From assembly GCF_014762685.1 (NCBI RefSeq), contig NZ_JABURM010000005.1, forward strand, positions 1,240,001 to 1,304,000: 64,000 bases of DNA. Direction: 5' to 3'. The DNA comes from Gracilimonas sp. (GTDB lineage Bacteria > Bacteroidota > Rhodothermia > Balneolales > Balneolaceae). The position numbers were made by a program, and so were the translations under genes. Below, piece by piece: positions 9,364-20,000 of this stretch; the first letter of the stretch is position 1; each line of letters opens with the position of its first letter. A model generated the notes under the pieces. The model did no database searches, was not told the origin of the DNA, and worked only from the letters and a program-made list of their open reading frames with translations.

Positions 9364-10740
9364 CTATCGCTCTATATTATATTTTTTCATTTTATTGTAA
9401 ATATGACTTCGCTGTATACCAACGGATTCGGCGGTCTGAGAAATATTCCACTCATTTTTTTCCAGTTGTTTAACCAAAAACAAACGTTCGGCGGTTTCCT
9501 TGAATTCCTGAAAATCGTTGGTTTTATCTGCCAGTTTTTCCAAATTATTGGTTTCTATTCTCCGGGACGTCAGTATATCTTCTACAATGTCTTGATCTAT
9601 CACCCCGTCATCCCCGGCCATGATTCCAAGCCGTTCCACCGCGTTTTGAAGCTCCCGTACATTGCCGCTCCATTCTTTTTTCTGAAGGGCTTTGAGTCCA
9701 TCCTTCGAAAATGAAACCGAAGAAAAACTGATATCCCGTTCCTGAAGATTTTTAAGACAGGCTTTAGCAATGGGCGGAATATCTTCCTTTCGGTCACGAA
9801 GCGGGGGCACTTTTATGGGTATCACGCTGATACGGTGAAATAAATCTTCCCGGAAATTACCTTCTTTAATTTCAGATTCCAGGTCTTTATTCGTCGCGGC
9901 TAAAATTCTTACATCCACTGAAATCGACTCACTTCCACCCACCCTTGTAATGGTGCTTTCTTGTAAAGCCCGCAACACTTTAGATTGAGCTTCCAAACTC
10001 ATATCCCCGATTTCATCTAAAAATAATGTCCCCCCATCTGCCTGCTCAAATTTACCAACACGCTGACTTGATGCTCCTGTAAAGGCTCCTTCTTCATGCC
10101 CAAACATTTCACTTTCCAAAAGTTCAGTTGGGATGGCTGCGCAATTTACTTCCACAAATGGACCTGAATTCCTTGGGCTTTTTTCATGAATCCATTTGGC
10201 TACCAATTCTTTTCCGGTTCCATTTTCACCGGTAATAAGCACCCTTGATTGTGTAGGAGCAACTTTCTCAATTAAGGATTTAATTTTGGAAATAGCTTTG
10301 CTTTCTCCAATGATCTCCTGAATCTTCGGAAGCTTTTTCTTGATCTGTTTGTATTCCTTTTTCAGGTTTTCCTGAGACAAGGCATTGCGTACCGCAATTA
10401 GCAGGCGATTTAAATCCGGGGGTTTTTCAAGGAAATCATAAGCTCCCATTTTTGTAGCCTCTACTGCAATTTCAATGGTTCCGTGGCCTGAAATCATGAT
10501 TACAGGAATTTCATGACCGGCCTCCCGAAGTTTTTTGAGCGTCTCTAATCCATCCATTCCCTGCATTTTAATGTCCAGAAACATCAAATCAATGGGATTT
10601 TCGGAAATGAAATCCAAAGCAGCCTGCCCGCTATCTACAGTGGAAACCTTATAGTTTTCAAATTGAAGAATTTCTTCCAGTGTATTTCGGATAGCCCTTT
10701 CGTCATCCGTTACCAAGATATGTGCTTTCTTTTCAGACAT
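9364..10740 (-). CDS. NtrC-family sigma-54-dependent response regulator
   Basis: A 458-residue, three-domain activator. The receiver domain (about 7-120) has phosphoacceptor Asp56 in LMFLDIKMQ. The AAA+ domain has Walker A GENGTGKE at 171-178, the sigma-54 contact loop GAFTGA at 218-223 and Walker B LFLDEIGD at 239-246. The C-terminal Fis-type helix-turn-helix is ISQTAESVGIQRSHIYNKMK. All residues needed for ATP-driven open-complex formation are present. No sensor kinase gene is adjacent, so its partner is elsewhere and the signal is unknown. It lies 12 bp after dacB and 1 bp before folD. Confidence 0.95.
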   Translation of the reverse strand: MSEKKAHILVTDDERAIRNTLEEILQFENYKVSTVDSGQAALDFISENPIDLMFLDIKMQGMDGLETLKKLREAGHEIPVIMISGHGTIEIAVEATKMGAYDFLEKPPDLNRLLIAVRNALSQENLKKEYKQIKKKLPKIQEIIGESKAISKIKSLIEKVAPTQSRVLITGENGTGKELVAKWIHEKSPRNSGPFVEVNCAAIPTELLESEMFGHEEGAFTGASSQRVGKFEQADGGTLFLDEIGDMSLEAQSKVLRALQESTITRVGGSESISVDVRILAATNKDLESEIKEGNFREDLFHRISVIPIKVPPLRDRKEDIPPIAKACLKNLQERDISFSSVSFSKDGLKALQKKEWSGNVRELQNAVERLGIMAGDDGVIDQDIVEDILTSRRIETNNLEKLADKTNDFQEFKETAERLFLVKQLEKNEWNISQTAESVGIQRSHIYNKMKKYNIER

Positions 10741-10752
10741 ACGGGAAGCTAA

Positions 10753-12189
10753 TCAATATTTATTATACAGATACATCAAAATCTGTTCATGAACCGAATC
10801 AACAGGCCGTACTTTTTCTGATATAAAATTATTGGTAGCAAGGCTTACAATAAGCTGCTTGCCCGACCTCGCCTCAAAATAACCACTTAACGTCCTCACT
10901 CCGGTCACAAATCCGGATTTACCTTTAAAATTATTATACAACGGAGTTCCTTTCATCCGGTGAGCCAATGTTCCGTCAATGCCCGCTGTCGACATGCTGT
11001 TATAATAGGCGTCGAATTCAGGATGATCCATCATTTTAAAGAGCAGATCCGAAATTAAGGACGTTTTGTTGAAGTTTCCCCCTGCCAAACCGGAACCATC
11101 CTTCATTTGCACAAAAGTTGTATCTATACCTATCCGAAATAAAAAACTTCTGATTTGGTCTATGCCGTCTTCAAATGTCCCGGGTTTATCATCCTTTGCT
11201 GCTGAAAGTGTTTTTGTCAACATTTCCGTATAAAAATTATCACTCTCTTTATTTGTCCATTTGATTAGCTCGGACATTGGTTTTGATCGATGGGTTGCCA
11301 ATTCTTCCAGTACTTCTATGTTCTGTTCATCTTCTGAAACCACCAAAAACCCTTCCACTTCTATTCCATTACTGACCAAGAAATTTTTGAATGAATCCAG
11401 GAAAAACATAGGGGGGTTATTCACGGAAAGAGATTCGTCTTCGTAATAAGCTTGAGGAAGGGTACTTCCCAATACAATTCTATTTCCTCCCAGTTCACGA
11501 CGATAATATTCATCGTAATCAATCCCGGGATGGGTAATTACTTGCTCATTAACAAATTCAACATAGTCAGTATTATCGGGAAACCAGGTAATTCGGGGTT
11601 TATCCCCAATCTCTCCTTCTGCAAAAACTTCTAAATCCACTGCATTATTGTTAAAAGAAAGCGGACTGATTTGTACTCCATAGTAAAATGAAAAATCATA
11701 CCAATCCCACCCCTTCGGATACATTTGATCATCAAATAATGATACATCTGCAATCAGGTTACCCTCTATTTTCTCAATTCCTTTTTGCTTGAGCTGATCC
11801 AGGAATTTATTAAAAATGTAATACCGGTCGTCTTCGTACAAATCGCCACTTATGGATGGGTCACCACTTCCTTTTAAAATAAGATTGCCATTCCATAAAT
11901 TTCCCTCAAGATTACCTTCTCCGTAAATTGTTGTTTCGTAGCGATAATCAGCTCCGAAATAATCAAGGATTGCAGCTGTGGTTATCAGTTTTTGATTAGA
12001 AGCAGGTATAATCACTTTTTCCCGGTTCATACTTTCCAGGATTGCTCCGTTTTTGTCCCGAACAGTTACCGACCAAAAAGCTTCCTGATTTGGTGCATCA
12101 TTGACAATAGTTTGAATAGTTTGAGCATGGAGAGGTTCCGCAAGAATTGCGAGCAGCAATACAATAAAAATGCGGAATACGTTACTCAT
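10753..12189 (-). CDS. dacB: D-alanyl-D-alanine carboxypeptidase/endopeptidase, PBP4 type
   Basis: Periplasmic penicillin-binding enzyme that trims or opens peptidoglycan cross-links. It is 478 residues with a signal peptide (1-22, ending LHAQ). The SxxK motif is Ser64-Asn-Gln-Lys67 in PASNQKL. A ~170-residue insertion typical of class C PBPs precedes the SDN motif (ESDNFY). The third motif is KSG (GKSGFVTG) in place of the more common KTG. Low-molecular-weight class C assignment follows from the insertion and the order of motifs. It starts at the base following the stop of the ptsN-like gene and precedes the sigma-54 activator by 12 bp, so the three are likely one operon. Confidence 0.94.
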   Translation of the reverse strand: MSNVFRIFIVLLLAILAEPLHAQTIQTIVNDAPNQEAFWSVTVRDKNGAILESMNREKVIIPASNQKLITTAAILDYFGADYRYETTIYGEGNLEGNLWNGNLILKGSGDPSISGDLYEDDRYYIFNKFLDQLKQKGIEKIEGNLIADVSLFDDQMYPKGWDWYDFSFYYGVQISPLSFNNNAVDLEVFAEGEIGDKPRITWFPDNTDYVEFVNEQVITHPGIDYDEYYRRELGGNRIVLGSTLPQAYYEDESLSVNNPPMFFLDSFKNFLVSNGIEVEGFLVVSEDEQNIEVLEELATHRSKPMSELIKWTNKESDNFYTEMLTKTLSAAKDDKPGTFEDGIDQIRSFLFRIGIDTTFVQMKDGSGLAGGNFNKTSLISDLLFKMMDHPEFDAYYNSMSTAGIDGTLAHRMKGTPLYNNFKGKSGFVTGVRTLSGYFEARSGKQLIVSLATNNFISEKVRPVDSVHEQILMYLYNKY

Positions 12190-12663
12190 TTAACTGACAA
12201 AATATTTTTCTTCTTCATCCTGAAAAGCCGAGAGAATTTCTTCAGTTGTTGTACAACCTAATATTTTCTCACGAAATGAACCGCTGTTCATTAAACGGGA
12301 AATTCGGCTTAATAATTTGATATGCTGACTATTGTTAGACTCCGGCCCCACTAACAGAAAAACCAATCGAACCGGGACATCATCAATTGAATCAAAATCC
12401 AGTGGTTCTTTTAACAGGGCAAAAGCAGCTAAATTCTTTGTCACCGCTTTGGTTTTCGCGTGTGGTATTGCGAGGCCTTTACCCACTCCCGTAGACATGA
12501 TTTTCTCACGTTCAAAAACTGCTTTACGTACTTCTTCGAGTTGTTCTTCAGACTCAAGTTTATCTTCCAAAGCATTTACTAATGCATTAATAAGTTCTTC
12601 TTTGGAACCCACAATAAAATTGGGCAGCACCGTAACTTGATCTAACAACGAAAATAAATTCAT
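12190..12663 (-). CDS. PTS EIIA-like regulatory protein (PtsN type)
   Basis: A 157-residue single-domain protein of the fructose/mannitol EIIA family (PTS_EIIA_2). The phosphorylatable histidine is His68 in GLAIPHAKTKAV. It is soluble, with no membrane EIIB/EIIC domain and no sugar transporter nearby, so a nitrogen-PTS-like regulatory role is more likely than sugar import. Its gene directly abuts dacB and lies close to a sigma-54 activator, an association that recalls ptsN next to rpoN in other bacteria. Neither rpoN nor other PTS genes are in the window. It is the first gene of the minus-strand group. Confidence 0.88.
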   Translation of the reverse strand: MNLFSLLDQVTVLPNFIVGSKEELINALVNALEDKLESEEQLEEVRKAVFEREKIMSTGVGKGLAIPHAKTKAVTKNLAAFALLKEPLDFDSIDDVPVRLVFLLVGPESNNSQHIKLLSRISRLMNSGSFREKILGCTTTEEILSAFQDEEEKYFVS

Positions 12664-12694
12664 GCAATATTCCTAATCAACTATAATGGTTTAA

Positions 12695-12973
12695 ACAGCG
12701 CCCGAATATAGGCACCGAAGAGACAATCAATCAAAGATTAATTCTATAGAAGTTTATTTAGTTTTAAATAAAAGCTTTGTCCCTCTAATTCCCCAACTTT
12801 ATCATGCCTCTGTTGAAGATTTAGCATTTATAAATGTTGAAATCCATCCAGGCAATTACCTACCTGGGTGGATATTAAAATGGTATGCAGAGTTGCCGTA
12901 CATACTTTTCCAATCCGAAACTTGTGAACGAGCGTACATTCCAAAAATTTTATTCTCAGCAGATAATAACTGA
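12695..12973 (+). other. Start-less open reading frame in the ptsN-ccmB intergenic region
   Basis: The 386-bp gap between the divergent ptsN-like and ccmB genes holds a plus-strand frame open for 92 codons (stop TGA at 12971-12973). It has no ATG or GTG; the only in-frame TTG is near the 3' end. The translation includes a segment reading IHPGNYLPGWILKWYAELPY and looks protein-like, but I do not recognise it. It may be the tail of a decayed gene or chance. Within it, ATCCATCCAGG (12842-12852) and CCTGGGTGGAT (12863-12873) form an 11-bp stem with one G-T pair. Nothing else is visible in the gap. Confidence 0.25.
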
Positions 12974-13049
12974 TTAAACGTACCATTTTTATTATCTCAT
13001 TCACTTTAGAATATTCTGCAATAACCAGCCAAAATCCTTAAACTTGGTC

Positions 13050-13715
13050 ATGCAATGGATTCGAAGCACCCTTACCGTTTTAAAGAAAGATCTGCAGATT
13101 GAACTGCGTACTCGTTTTGCATTCAATATGGTGTTGGCTTTTGTAGCAGCTGCCATGCTGTTGGTTCTTTTCACCCTGCGTGCAGATCAGCTTGAGCCCG
13201 GACCAAAGGCCGGTTTGGTTTGGATCATCATTTTGTTTGCTGCACTTTCTGCACTCAGCCGCAGCTTTATATCCGAGACTGACAAGAAAACGTTTGACCT
13301 CCTCCGTATTTATGCAGAAGGAACAACCGTGTATTCCGGAAAACTGCTTTATAATTTCTTATTTACCCTTTTCATCAATATAGCCACCTTTGCCGGATAT
13401 ATTTTTCTAATGAATCTAACGATACAATCCTGGGTCGCTTTTTTTGTTATGCTATTTATCGGAACGGCCGGTCTATCCGGGGTAGCTACCATGACGGCAG
13501 CCATAGTTTCGCAAGCTGATCGAAAAGGAGCAATTTTTTCAGTGCTTAGCATTCCCTTATTTATGCCACTGATGCTATTGCTTGCCGATATCAGTAAAAC
13601 CGCTTTTGTCAGTGGTGGAGACGGCTCCTTAAATAATATTACGGCTCTGGTCGGCTTTGCCGGCGTGACCATAACTGCAGGAATTTTACTTTTTGACTAT
13701 ATCTGGGAAGAATAA
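13050..13715 (+). CDS. ccmB: Heme exporter protein CcmB
   Basis: Membrane subunit of the CcmABCD complex, which releases holo-CcmE during c-type cytochrome maturation. About 221 residues with six predicted membrane helices. The N terminus has the family pattern of a basic, amphipathic start followed by KKDLQIELRTRFAFN. I choose ATG at 13050 (MQWIRSTLTVLKKDL); a TTG two codons upstream at 13044 is possible. The other ccm genes (C, D, E, F) are about 20 kb away on the other strand. No ccmA is visible. It heads a plus-strand group with a DNA polymerase subunit gene 51 bp downstream. Confidence 0.9.
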   Translation: MQWIRSTLTVLKKDLQIELRTRFAFNMVLAFVAAAMLLVLFTLRADQLEPGPKAGLVWIIILFAALSALSRSFISETDKKTFDLLRIYAEGTTVYSGKLLYNFLFTLFINIATFAGYIFLMNLTIQSWVAFFVMLFIGTAGLSGVATMTAAIVSQADRKGAIFSVLSIPLFMPLMLLLADISKTAFVSGGDGSLNNITALVGFAGVTITAGILLFDYIWEE

Positions 13716-13766
13716 AATTGACCACTGACTATCGACAAATGACAACAGATCCAATTTTCTACAATT

Positions 13767-14948
13767 ATGCCATTTAAATTCGGAAACCGACGTATTATAG
13801 GGCAACACCGTGCTAAGGAGCAAGTAGAGCGTATGCTTGCCTCCGATCGGATCAGCCACGCTTACCTTCTTTCAGGTCCCTCGGGCGTTGGGAAAACGGC
13901 ATTTGCCCTGGCTTTGGCAGAAGCAATAAACGGTATTGATCACTTGAGCGACTTGGGAGAACACAAACATTCAAAGAAATCATCCTGGTTTACCCATCCC
14001 GACATACATGTATTCATCCCAAAACCGACGTCAGCAAAAACAGAAGAGCTCAGAGATCGATTAGAGCTGCTTGCCAAAGATCCTTATGAGATCATCAGTT
14101 TTTCACAGCGGCCTTCTTTGGATGATGAATCCTCCAAGAACTTGCAAGCCTTCTACCCCATCGACTATTTCAGAGAAGATATTCGGCCCATCGCAAAGCT
14201 GAAGCCCAATGAAGGAGACCGGATCGTGATCATTCTTACCCAGGTTGAAACCATGCGAAAAGAAACGGCCAATGCTTTTTTAAAACTTTTGGAAGAACCT
14301 TCAGACCGTCTGATGTTTATTCTAACAACAGAGAGTTATGAAAGTCTCCTTCCTACCATCACTTCCCGTTGCCAACATATTCCCCTTGGTACTTTAAAGG
14401 ATAAAGAGGTGGAACAGGGATTAATTGAAGTCGATGGTTTGCAAGCCGATGAAGCCGCTTACCTGGCTCGTGTTTCCGGAGGAAATTATGCCATGACCCG
14501 CTTTTTTGATGTTGAGAAACTGAAGGAAAACCGGGAAGCAGTAGTTCAGTTTATGCGCATGGCATACAGCCAGGATGCTGTTGGGTTGTCGAAGCTGATT
14601 CAGGACTGGCAGAGCTCGAATAATATTGAAGGCCTTATTTCCATTACTAATCTCATAGAAATGTATATCCGGGATTTAATGGTATTTCGGGAAACCGGGA
14701 ATAAGAAATTCATAACTAATATTGATCAATTAGAATCCATAGAGAAATTTGTTAAATCACTCGACGATGCACGCCTGGAAGAAATGATCAAACATCTGGA
14801 TTCTTTCCGACCGGCACTGCGTCAAAATGTAAATCCCAAACTGATTTTGATAGTACTTGCATTACGATTCTCTCCCCTGATGCGAGGACTCGACCCTGTC
14901 ATATCTGAAGAAGAAAACTGGAAACACATACCTGCGTTTGTAGAATAA
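13767..14948 (+). CDS. holB: DNA polymerase III delta-prime-type clamp-loader subunit
   Basis: A 393-residue AAA+ protein. Walker A is GPSGVGKTAFA near residue 38, and the clamp-loader pattern NAFLKLLEEPSDRLMFILTT is followed by the SRC motif (TITSRCQHIPL). The C-terminal collar region is helical. The Cys4 zinc module found in many DnaX/HolB proteins is not visible; in its place is a His/Lys/Ser-rich loop (EHKHSKKSSWF). Delta-prime is the stator of the clamp loader, so loss of nucleotide hydrolysis would be tolerated. Its TAA stop overlaps the dapF ATG by 1 bp. A DnaX role is unlikely because no C-terminal tau extension exists. Confidence 0.85.
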   Translation: MPFKFGNRRIIGQHRAKEQVERMLASDRISHAYLLSGPSGVGKTAFALALAEAINGIDHLSDLGEHKHSKKSSWFTHPDIHVFIPKPTSAKTEELRDRLELLAKDPYEIISFSQRPSLDDESSKNLQAFYPIDYFREDIRPIAKLKPNEGDRIVIILTQVETMRKETANAFLKLLEEPSDRLMFILTTESYESLLPTITSRCQHIPLGTLKDKEVEQGLIEVDGLQADEAAYLARVSGGNYAMTRFFDVEKLKENREAVVQFMRMAYSQDAVGLSKLIQDWQSSNNIEGLISITNLIEMYIRDLMVFRETGNKKFITNIDQLESIEKFVKSLDDARLEEMIKHLDSFRPALRQNVNPKLILIVLALRFSPLMRGLDPVISEEENWKHIPAFVE

Positions 14949-15772
14949 TGGCTGAAATTAAATTTCATAAAATGGAAGGCGCAGGAAACGATTTTGTTGT
15001 AATCGATAACCGGAAGTATGGACTTTCGATTGAAGATATTATTGAAATCACTCCAAAACTATGTGATCGAAGATTTGGTATTGGGGCGGATGGATTACTA
15101 ATGTTGCAACCTGCTCAAAAACCTGAAGTGGACTACACCATGATTTATCGTAATGCCGATGGCAGTGATGCCGGTATGTGTGGGAATGGAGCTCGCTGCC
15201 TGGTTTTGTTTGCATTCACACATGGTTTTGGGGTTACACAAACTTTTAACGTCCACGATAATGTATATGATGCTGAGGTGCTTAAAGATGAAAGCGTAAG
15301 CGTTCATTTTCCGGTACATGTTAAGCCGGAACAAGTTGAATTGGATGAGATGAAATTGGTAAGAGCAGATGCAGCAACAGAACATCTTATCAGTTTTGTT
15401 AGTGAACAGCAGCTGGAACAAGAAGATCAGCTTGTACAAACAGGCCGGAAATTACGTTATCATGAAAAAGTAAATCCACCGGGTACCAACATAAACTTTG
15501 TGCACTGTAATGATGAGTCTTCTATTTCGCTTCAGACCTATGAGCGGGGAGTAGAGAACCTAACCCTTGCCTGTGGAACCGGAGCCCTGGCATCGGCTAT
15601 TGCAGCCCATCACCATCAAAAAAACAATCGGCAACACGCTACTTATAAAGTTAATGTAAAAGGTGGAATACTGCGGGCCTCTTTCGATTTTGATGCCGCA
15701 GCTAATACCTATCATCAGCTAATTTTAACCGGACCCGCCCATTTTGTATTTGAAGGTTCTATCACTGTTTAA
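14948..15772 (+). CDS. dapF: Diaminopimelate epimerase
   Basis: Converts LL- to meso-diaminopimelate for lysine and peptidoglycan synthesis, using two cysteines and no cofactor. Both are present: Cys in SDAGMCGNGARC and Cys in LTLACGTGALAS. It is 274 residues, the normal length, with the N-terminal signature KMEGAGNDFVVID. The start codon overlaps the stop of the clamp-loader gene (TAATG), and its 3' end overlaps the likely start of the following lipoprotein gene by 29 bp. This is the only dap gene in the window. Confidence 0.96.
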   Translation: MAEIKFHKMEGAGNDFVVIDNRKYGLSIEDIIEITPKLCDRRFGIGADGLLMLQPAQKPEVDYTMIYRNADGSDAGMCGNGARCLVLFAFTHGFGVTQTFNVHDNVYDAEVLKDESVSVHFPVHVKPEQVELDEMKLVRADAATEHLISFVSEQQLEQEDQLVQTGRKLRYHEKVNPPGTNINFVHCNDESSISLQTYERGVENLTLACGTGALASAIAAHHHQKNNRQHATYKVNVKGGILRASFDFDAAANTYHQLILTGPAHFVFEGSITV

Positions 15773-17048
15773 AGTTTTACTGATCTTGTTGGCAGGATTA
15801 TCTATTAAGGGTTGCTCTGCAAGCATTTCAAGCCCTTTAGGTAACCAGGAAAATACGGCAGACTATATCAGCCGCTACATGGTTTCAAATCAGTTGCCGG
15901 CCCCTGAAACCATCAATAGCATCCAGCTATATAGAAAAGGGGACACTAATAATCCTCCAATCATTGAGTTGGGTTCAGCTCAAAAATTGATACTGGCTTT
16001 TGATGAATTAACTGATATTTCCGGGCAATTCAGAATTACTTTTACTCACTACGATCAAAACTGGGACGAAAGCAATATACCTCAAGACTGGTTTTTAGAA
16101 GGCTTAAATGAAATCATATTAGGCGAAGGAACTAAAAATCAATCCTCCCCTCCAAGCTATTTCCATTACCGTACCGAATTCCCTAATAATCAGCTGCGGT
16201 TTGCTACAAGTGGAAATTTTATGCTTCATGTATCTGATTTTTCTTCCGGTGTGCGATTATTTTCATTACCCTTTTTTGTAACAGAGAATGCAGGGGAAAT
16301 GACCTCATGGATAGAAACTGATTACAATGCCGGACCGAGATTTGAAGCCCGGGATCGTCCATTCAGTAATTTCACGTATCCTGAGTTTATCGATTTCCCC
16401 CAATTTGACCTAAGCTTCTACTTTGTTCAAAATCGATTTTGGGGAGATGCCCGAAAAACCGAAAATTATGATTTCTCTGAAAAAGGCCATACCCAATTTT
16501 ACTTATCAGGTGAAAATGCTTTTCCGGCTAATTTTGATTTCATTGGGCTAAACCTGGAGACTTTCTCAGTTGATGGCCATCAAATTATAGATTGGATACC
16601 GGGAGAAAATCCCCCTGAAATTATCTTGCGTGAAGATATTCTGAATTTTACTTCCAATCCATTAACCGCCTGGGGTTCAACCTTTGGGAATCCCAAGACA
16701 TCTGCAGAAGCTCGCTATGCTAATATTCGGTTCAGGTTTCAGGACGGAGGAGCCTTTACTTCAAAGCAAGGCGTCTATTTGGTTGGAGATTTTAACCAAT
16801 GGATCATTTCTGAAAAGAATAAGCTGGAGTACAATCAGAATTCAGGCTACTGGGAAACTTCGGCGCTGATCAAACAAGGCACATATACCTATAAATATGC
16901 CATAAAAGATGGCACCGACATAGATGATTTGATACTAAGTGACTACATTACAAGACGTAATCAGGAATATGTAAGCTTTGTTTATTTCAATGACCCTGAA
17001 TACAGGTATCAACGATTGATCCATATACAGGTTTTCAGATCCGACTAA
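15744..17048 (+). CDS. DUF5103 family lipoprotein
   Basis: A ~434-residue exported protein. The N terminus is a hydrophobic segment ending in the lipobox-like KGCSAS (Cys near residue 24). The middle matches the DUF5103 pattern with beta-rich repeats (FRITFTHYDQNW, NFDFIGLNLE). The C-terminal ~100 residues resemble an early-set/CBM48-like fold (VYLVGDFNQW...YKYAIKDG). DUF5103 proteins are typical of Bacteroidota and relatives; function is unknown. The start is uncertain. No ATG is available, TTG at 15744 lies inside dapF, and later TTG/CTG codons would shorten the signal. It converges on the next gene with only 2 bp between stops. Confidence 0.8.
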   Translation: MYLKVLSLFKVLLILLAGLSIKGCSASISSPLGNQENTADYISRYMVSNQLPAPETINSIQLYRKGDTNNPPIIELGSAQKLILAFDELTDISGQFRITFTHYDQNWDESNIPQDWFLEGLNEIILGEGTKNQSSPPSYFHYRTEFPNNQLRFATSGNFMLHVSDFSSGVRLFSLPFFVTENAGEMTSWIETDYNAGPRFEARDRPFSNFTYPEFIDFPQFDLSFYFVQNRFWGDARKTENYDFSEKGHTQFYLSGENAFPANFDFIGLNLETFSVDGHQIIDWIPGENPPEIILREDILNFTSNPLTAWGSTFGNPKTSAEARYANIRFRFQDGGAFTSKQGVYLVGDFNQWIISEKNKLEYNQNSGYWETSALIKQGTYTYKYAIKDGTDIDDLILSDYITRRNQEYVSFVYFNDPEYRYQRLIHIQVFRSD

Positions 17049-17050
17049 AT

Positions 17051-20000
17051 CTAAAAATCTATTCCTATTGAAAAATAGTGAATAGGTTTGCTCTTAAAGC
17101 CTTCTCTTTCATAAGGCCAGCCAACATCATACCTGAAAGGTAAGCCAAACACAATAGTTCTTAGCCCAAAACCGGCTCCTATTAACAAATCGCCATCAAG
17201 ATAAGGAGCCTCTCCGGTTCCTACTACGTTTCCGTTCTGATCCCTTAGTTGATATATTCCAATTTCTTCCTGTGCTACTTTAAAATCTAATTTAGCATCG
17301 TTGACGATAGAGTTTCCTTCTCCATCTACCAAATCATAATTTATTCTCTCTCCCCAGGCCGACCCAACATCAACAAATGCTGTTCCGGTTATATTATACA
17401 AGGGCAAAATAGGAATGGCTCCGGGGACTACGGCCGCAAAAAGAGGAAACCTGAATTCGGCATTAACCAGTGAAAAATTACTGCCGTAAATACTGTTATA
17501 AGCATACCCTCTTACCGGTAAAGCCGGTACGGTAAAAAAACTATCCGTCAACTTATCATAGGAAAGGCCATTTTGATTAAAGCGCTGATTGATCCAGCCC
17601 AATCTACCTCCCATAAAATAAGTTTGTTTATCCGGCCCCACAGAAGCGGCTCCTGAAGCCCTTACTGCAAAGCTATAACGGGAACCAAGATTGAAATACT
17701 TCCTAAAATCTGCCAATACGGATGCAAATTGTGGAGCATTGTCGCCTACACCAGGACTTCCTGAAAATCCAATGGAATAGCGATTACCGCCCCGGGGTGT
17801 AATAAAACCAGGCAATGTCTGATCATTCGTATATATTAATTCAGGGTATAAAAAGATACTTCGTTCATTGTCAAAATCCCCTCCTCCAAATGAATACCCG
17901 GCATAGAGATCGCTAACTGAGCTATAATCTCTTGTAATACCCATGGCAGAAAAACCGGCATCAACCCGTTTGAATTTATTAATTGGATATTGGACATTCA
18001 CACCGCCTCCAAAAGTTCTAAAGCGAATATTTTCTCCAAAAAACGTTTGATATTGACGGGAAGAATGAAAATAGGAAAAATACCAATTGGTGCGATTCTT
18101 AAGGTATCCGTACTGCAATGAATAGTCACTGTTACGCAGGTCTGTAACAAAATTCGTACCTAAAGCAATCTGATGGTCACCCAATAAATCACTTATAATA
18201 AACTGGGTCAAAGCATATGAACCATACGTTGAAGCTACAATAGACGGATTGTATGAGATGTCAGTAGAAAATTTAAGGCGGTATCTTTTTGGCTGAAACC
18301 GGCCGTCTTCTGTAGTGTTATTTTTCGGGTTAAAATTTTCAATATCCTCCAACACCAGCGTCGTATCTTCAATAACCTCAGTACTGAATACATAATTTCT
18401 AAAGTCAATTTCTGATGTATCAGCTTCCTCTTCTTCAACCTGACGCTGACCGGCTCCTGTTTGGGCAACACTATCTGCTACAGCTACATCGTCTAATAAC
18501 CCTTTCTCATTAGAGCTAAGCCCTGTAGCAGACATTTCGCGTGCATATTTTGTAGCTGGCACCCGGACCCCGAGTGGCTCTGAAGCCCGTCGCTGTGCCC
18601 AATAATTTTTTGAAAGCTCGGATTCCTTTTTTCGGTCAAACGGAGAACGAAGTAAGAAAATATCCAAATAACCCTCATTCACAGAGTTAAGCGCTATTCG
18701 CGAACCATCTCCGCTAATAGAAATTTGTGAAGCTCCGGTCTGAAAATTAGTTAACGGCGATGAGGTTCGGGTTTCTAAATTAAATTCATAAATATTTTGA
18801 ATCCCATTTTTATCTGAAAGAAAAACCAGCCTTCCGGTACGAGTGGTTTTAGGGGCTTGTTCATTCCAAAGAGGAGTATTCGTAAGTTGAGTAGCTGTTC
18901 CGGCTCCTAATTTTACCCGGTAAATATCAGTTTGATAGAGACTTTCATCACTTAATAAATCATAATCTACGGTATAATTATGCAACCGGTTTTTTTCTCC
19001 CCTGTCCGAAACAAAATATATGTATTCCGAATTCTCACTCCAGGCCGGTTGCATATCAGAAAAGAAATCGCCGGTAACATTGGTTACTTTCTTCGTATCA
19101 AAATTGTAAACAAAAATATCCTGATATGGCCCTATATTACCGTCAAAAGCAATTTTATTACCATCCGGTGACCAAGCTATGGAAGCAATAGCATCCAAAT
19201 CCGGGAATTCTATTTTTTGTACGTTTCCGGTTTCATAGTCAATAATAGCGATATCATCGCGGCCTTTTGACTTTGTTGAAATAGCAATTTTTCTGCCATC
19301 CGGCGACCATGAAATATTCGGGTTTAAGATGTTCAGCTCTTCAAATTCCGGATCGTCTTCTCCCCGAATTATTGTTTTCAGATATTTACCGTCGATTGCA
19401 CTGATGGCTACAATATCAAAATAACCTCGTTTATTAGTGATAAAAGCCACTTTATCGCCTTGGGGAGAAATGGAAGGGCTGGTATTATGGCTTCCAAAAT
19501 CACCTCGTTTTGTAAGCTGAGTGGCAATCACATCAGTGCGTTCGCGTTCAGCTACCTCAGGGTAGTAACGTTCTTGCAAGGCATCTTGCCAAACCTCTGA
19601 GAGGTCTTCAATACTTAGGCCCAATGCTTGTTGAAGACCATATTCAACACTGCGGGATGATTTTATGCGCTGAAGTATCTCTGCTATTTTCTGGCGCCCG
19701 TACTCTTCCACAATATAATTCCAGATAGATTGTCCCGCTCGGTATGAAGTATACCCGCTGATATATTGAATTGGTGGAAGATAATTATTTATAATCGCAT
19801 CCCTGATAAACATATCCGTGTAAGTATCCCACCCCTGAGACGTATATTCTGCAAGACCTTCCTCAAACCAAAGCGGAAATTGGAGCTGAATATTATTTCG
19901 GATGATAGAATTCAATGATCCGCCATAAAACATGTCATTGAATACCGCATGCACCAATTCATGTTGCAGGGTATGACGGAAGCTGGCATAGTCTCCGGTA

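Noticed and set aside
9022-9714. Plus-strand open frame of 230 codons
   Set aside because: Antisense to folD and the sigma-54 activator, both unmistakable on the minus strand.
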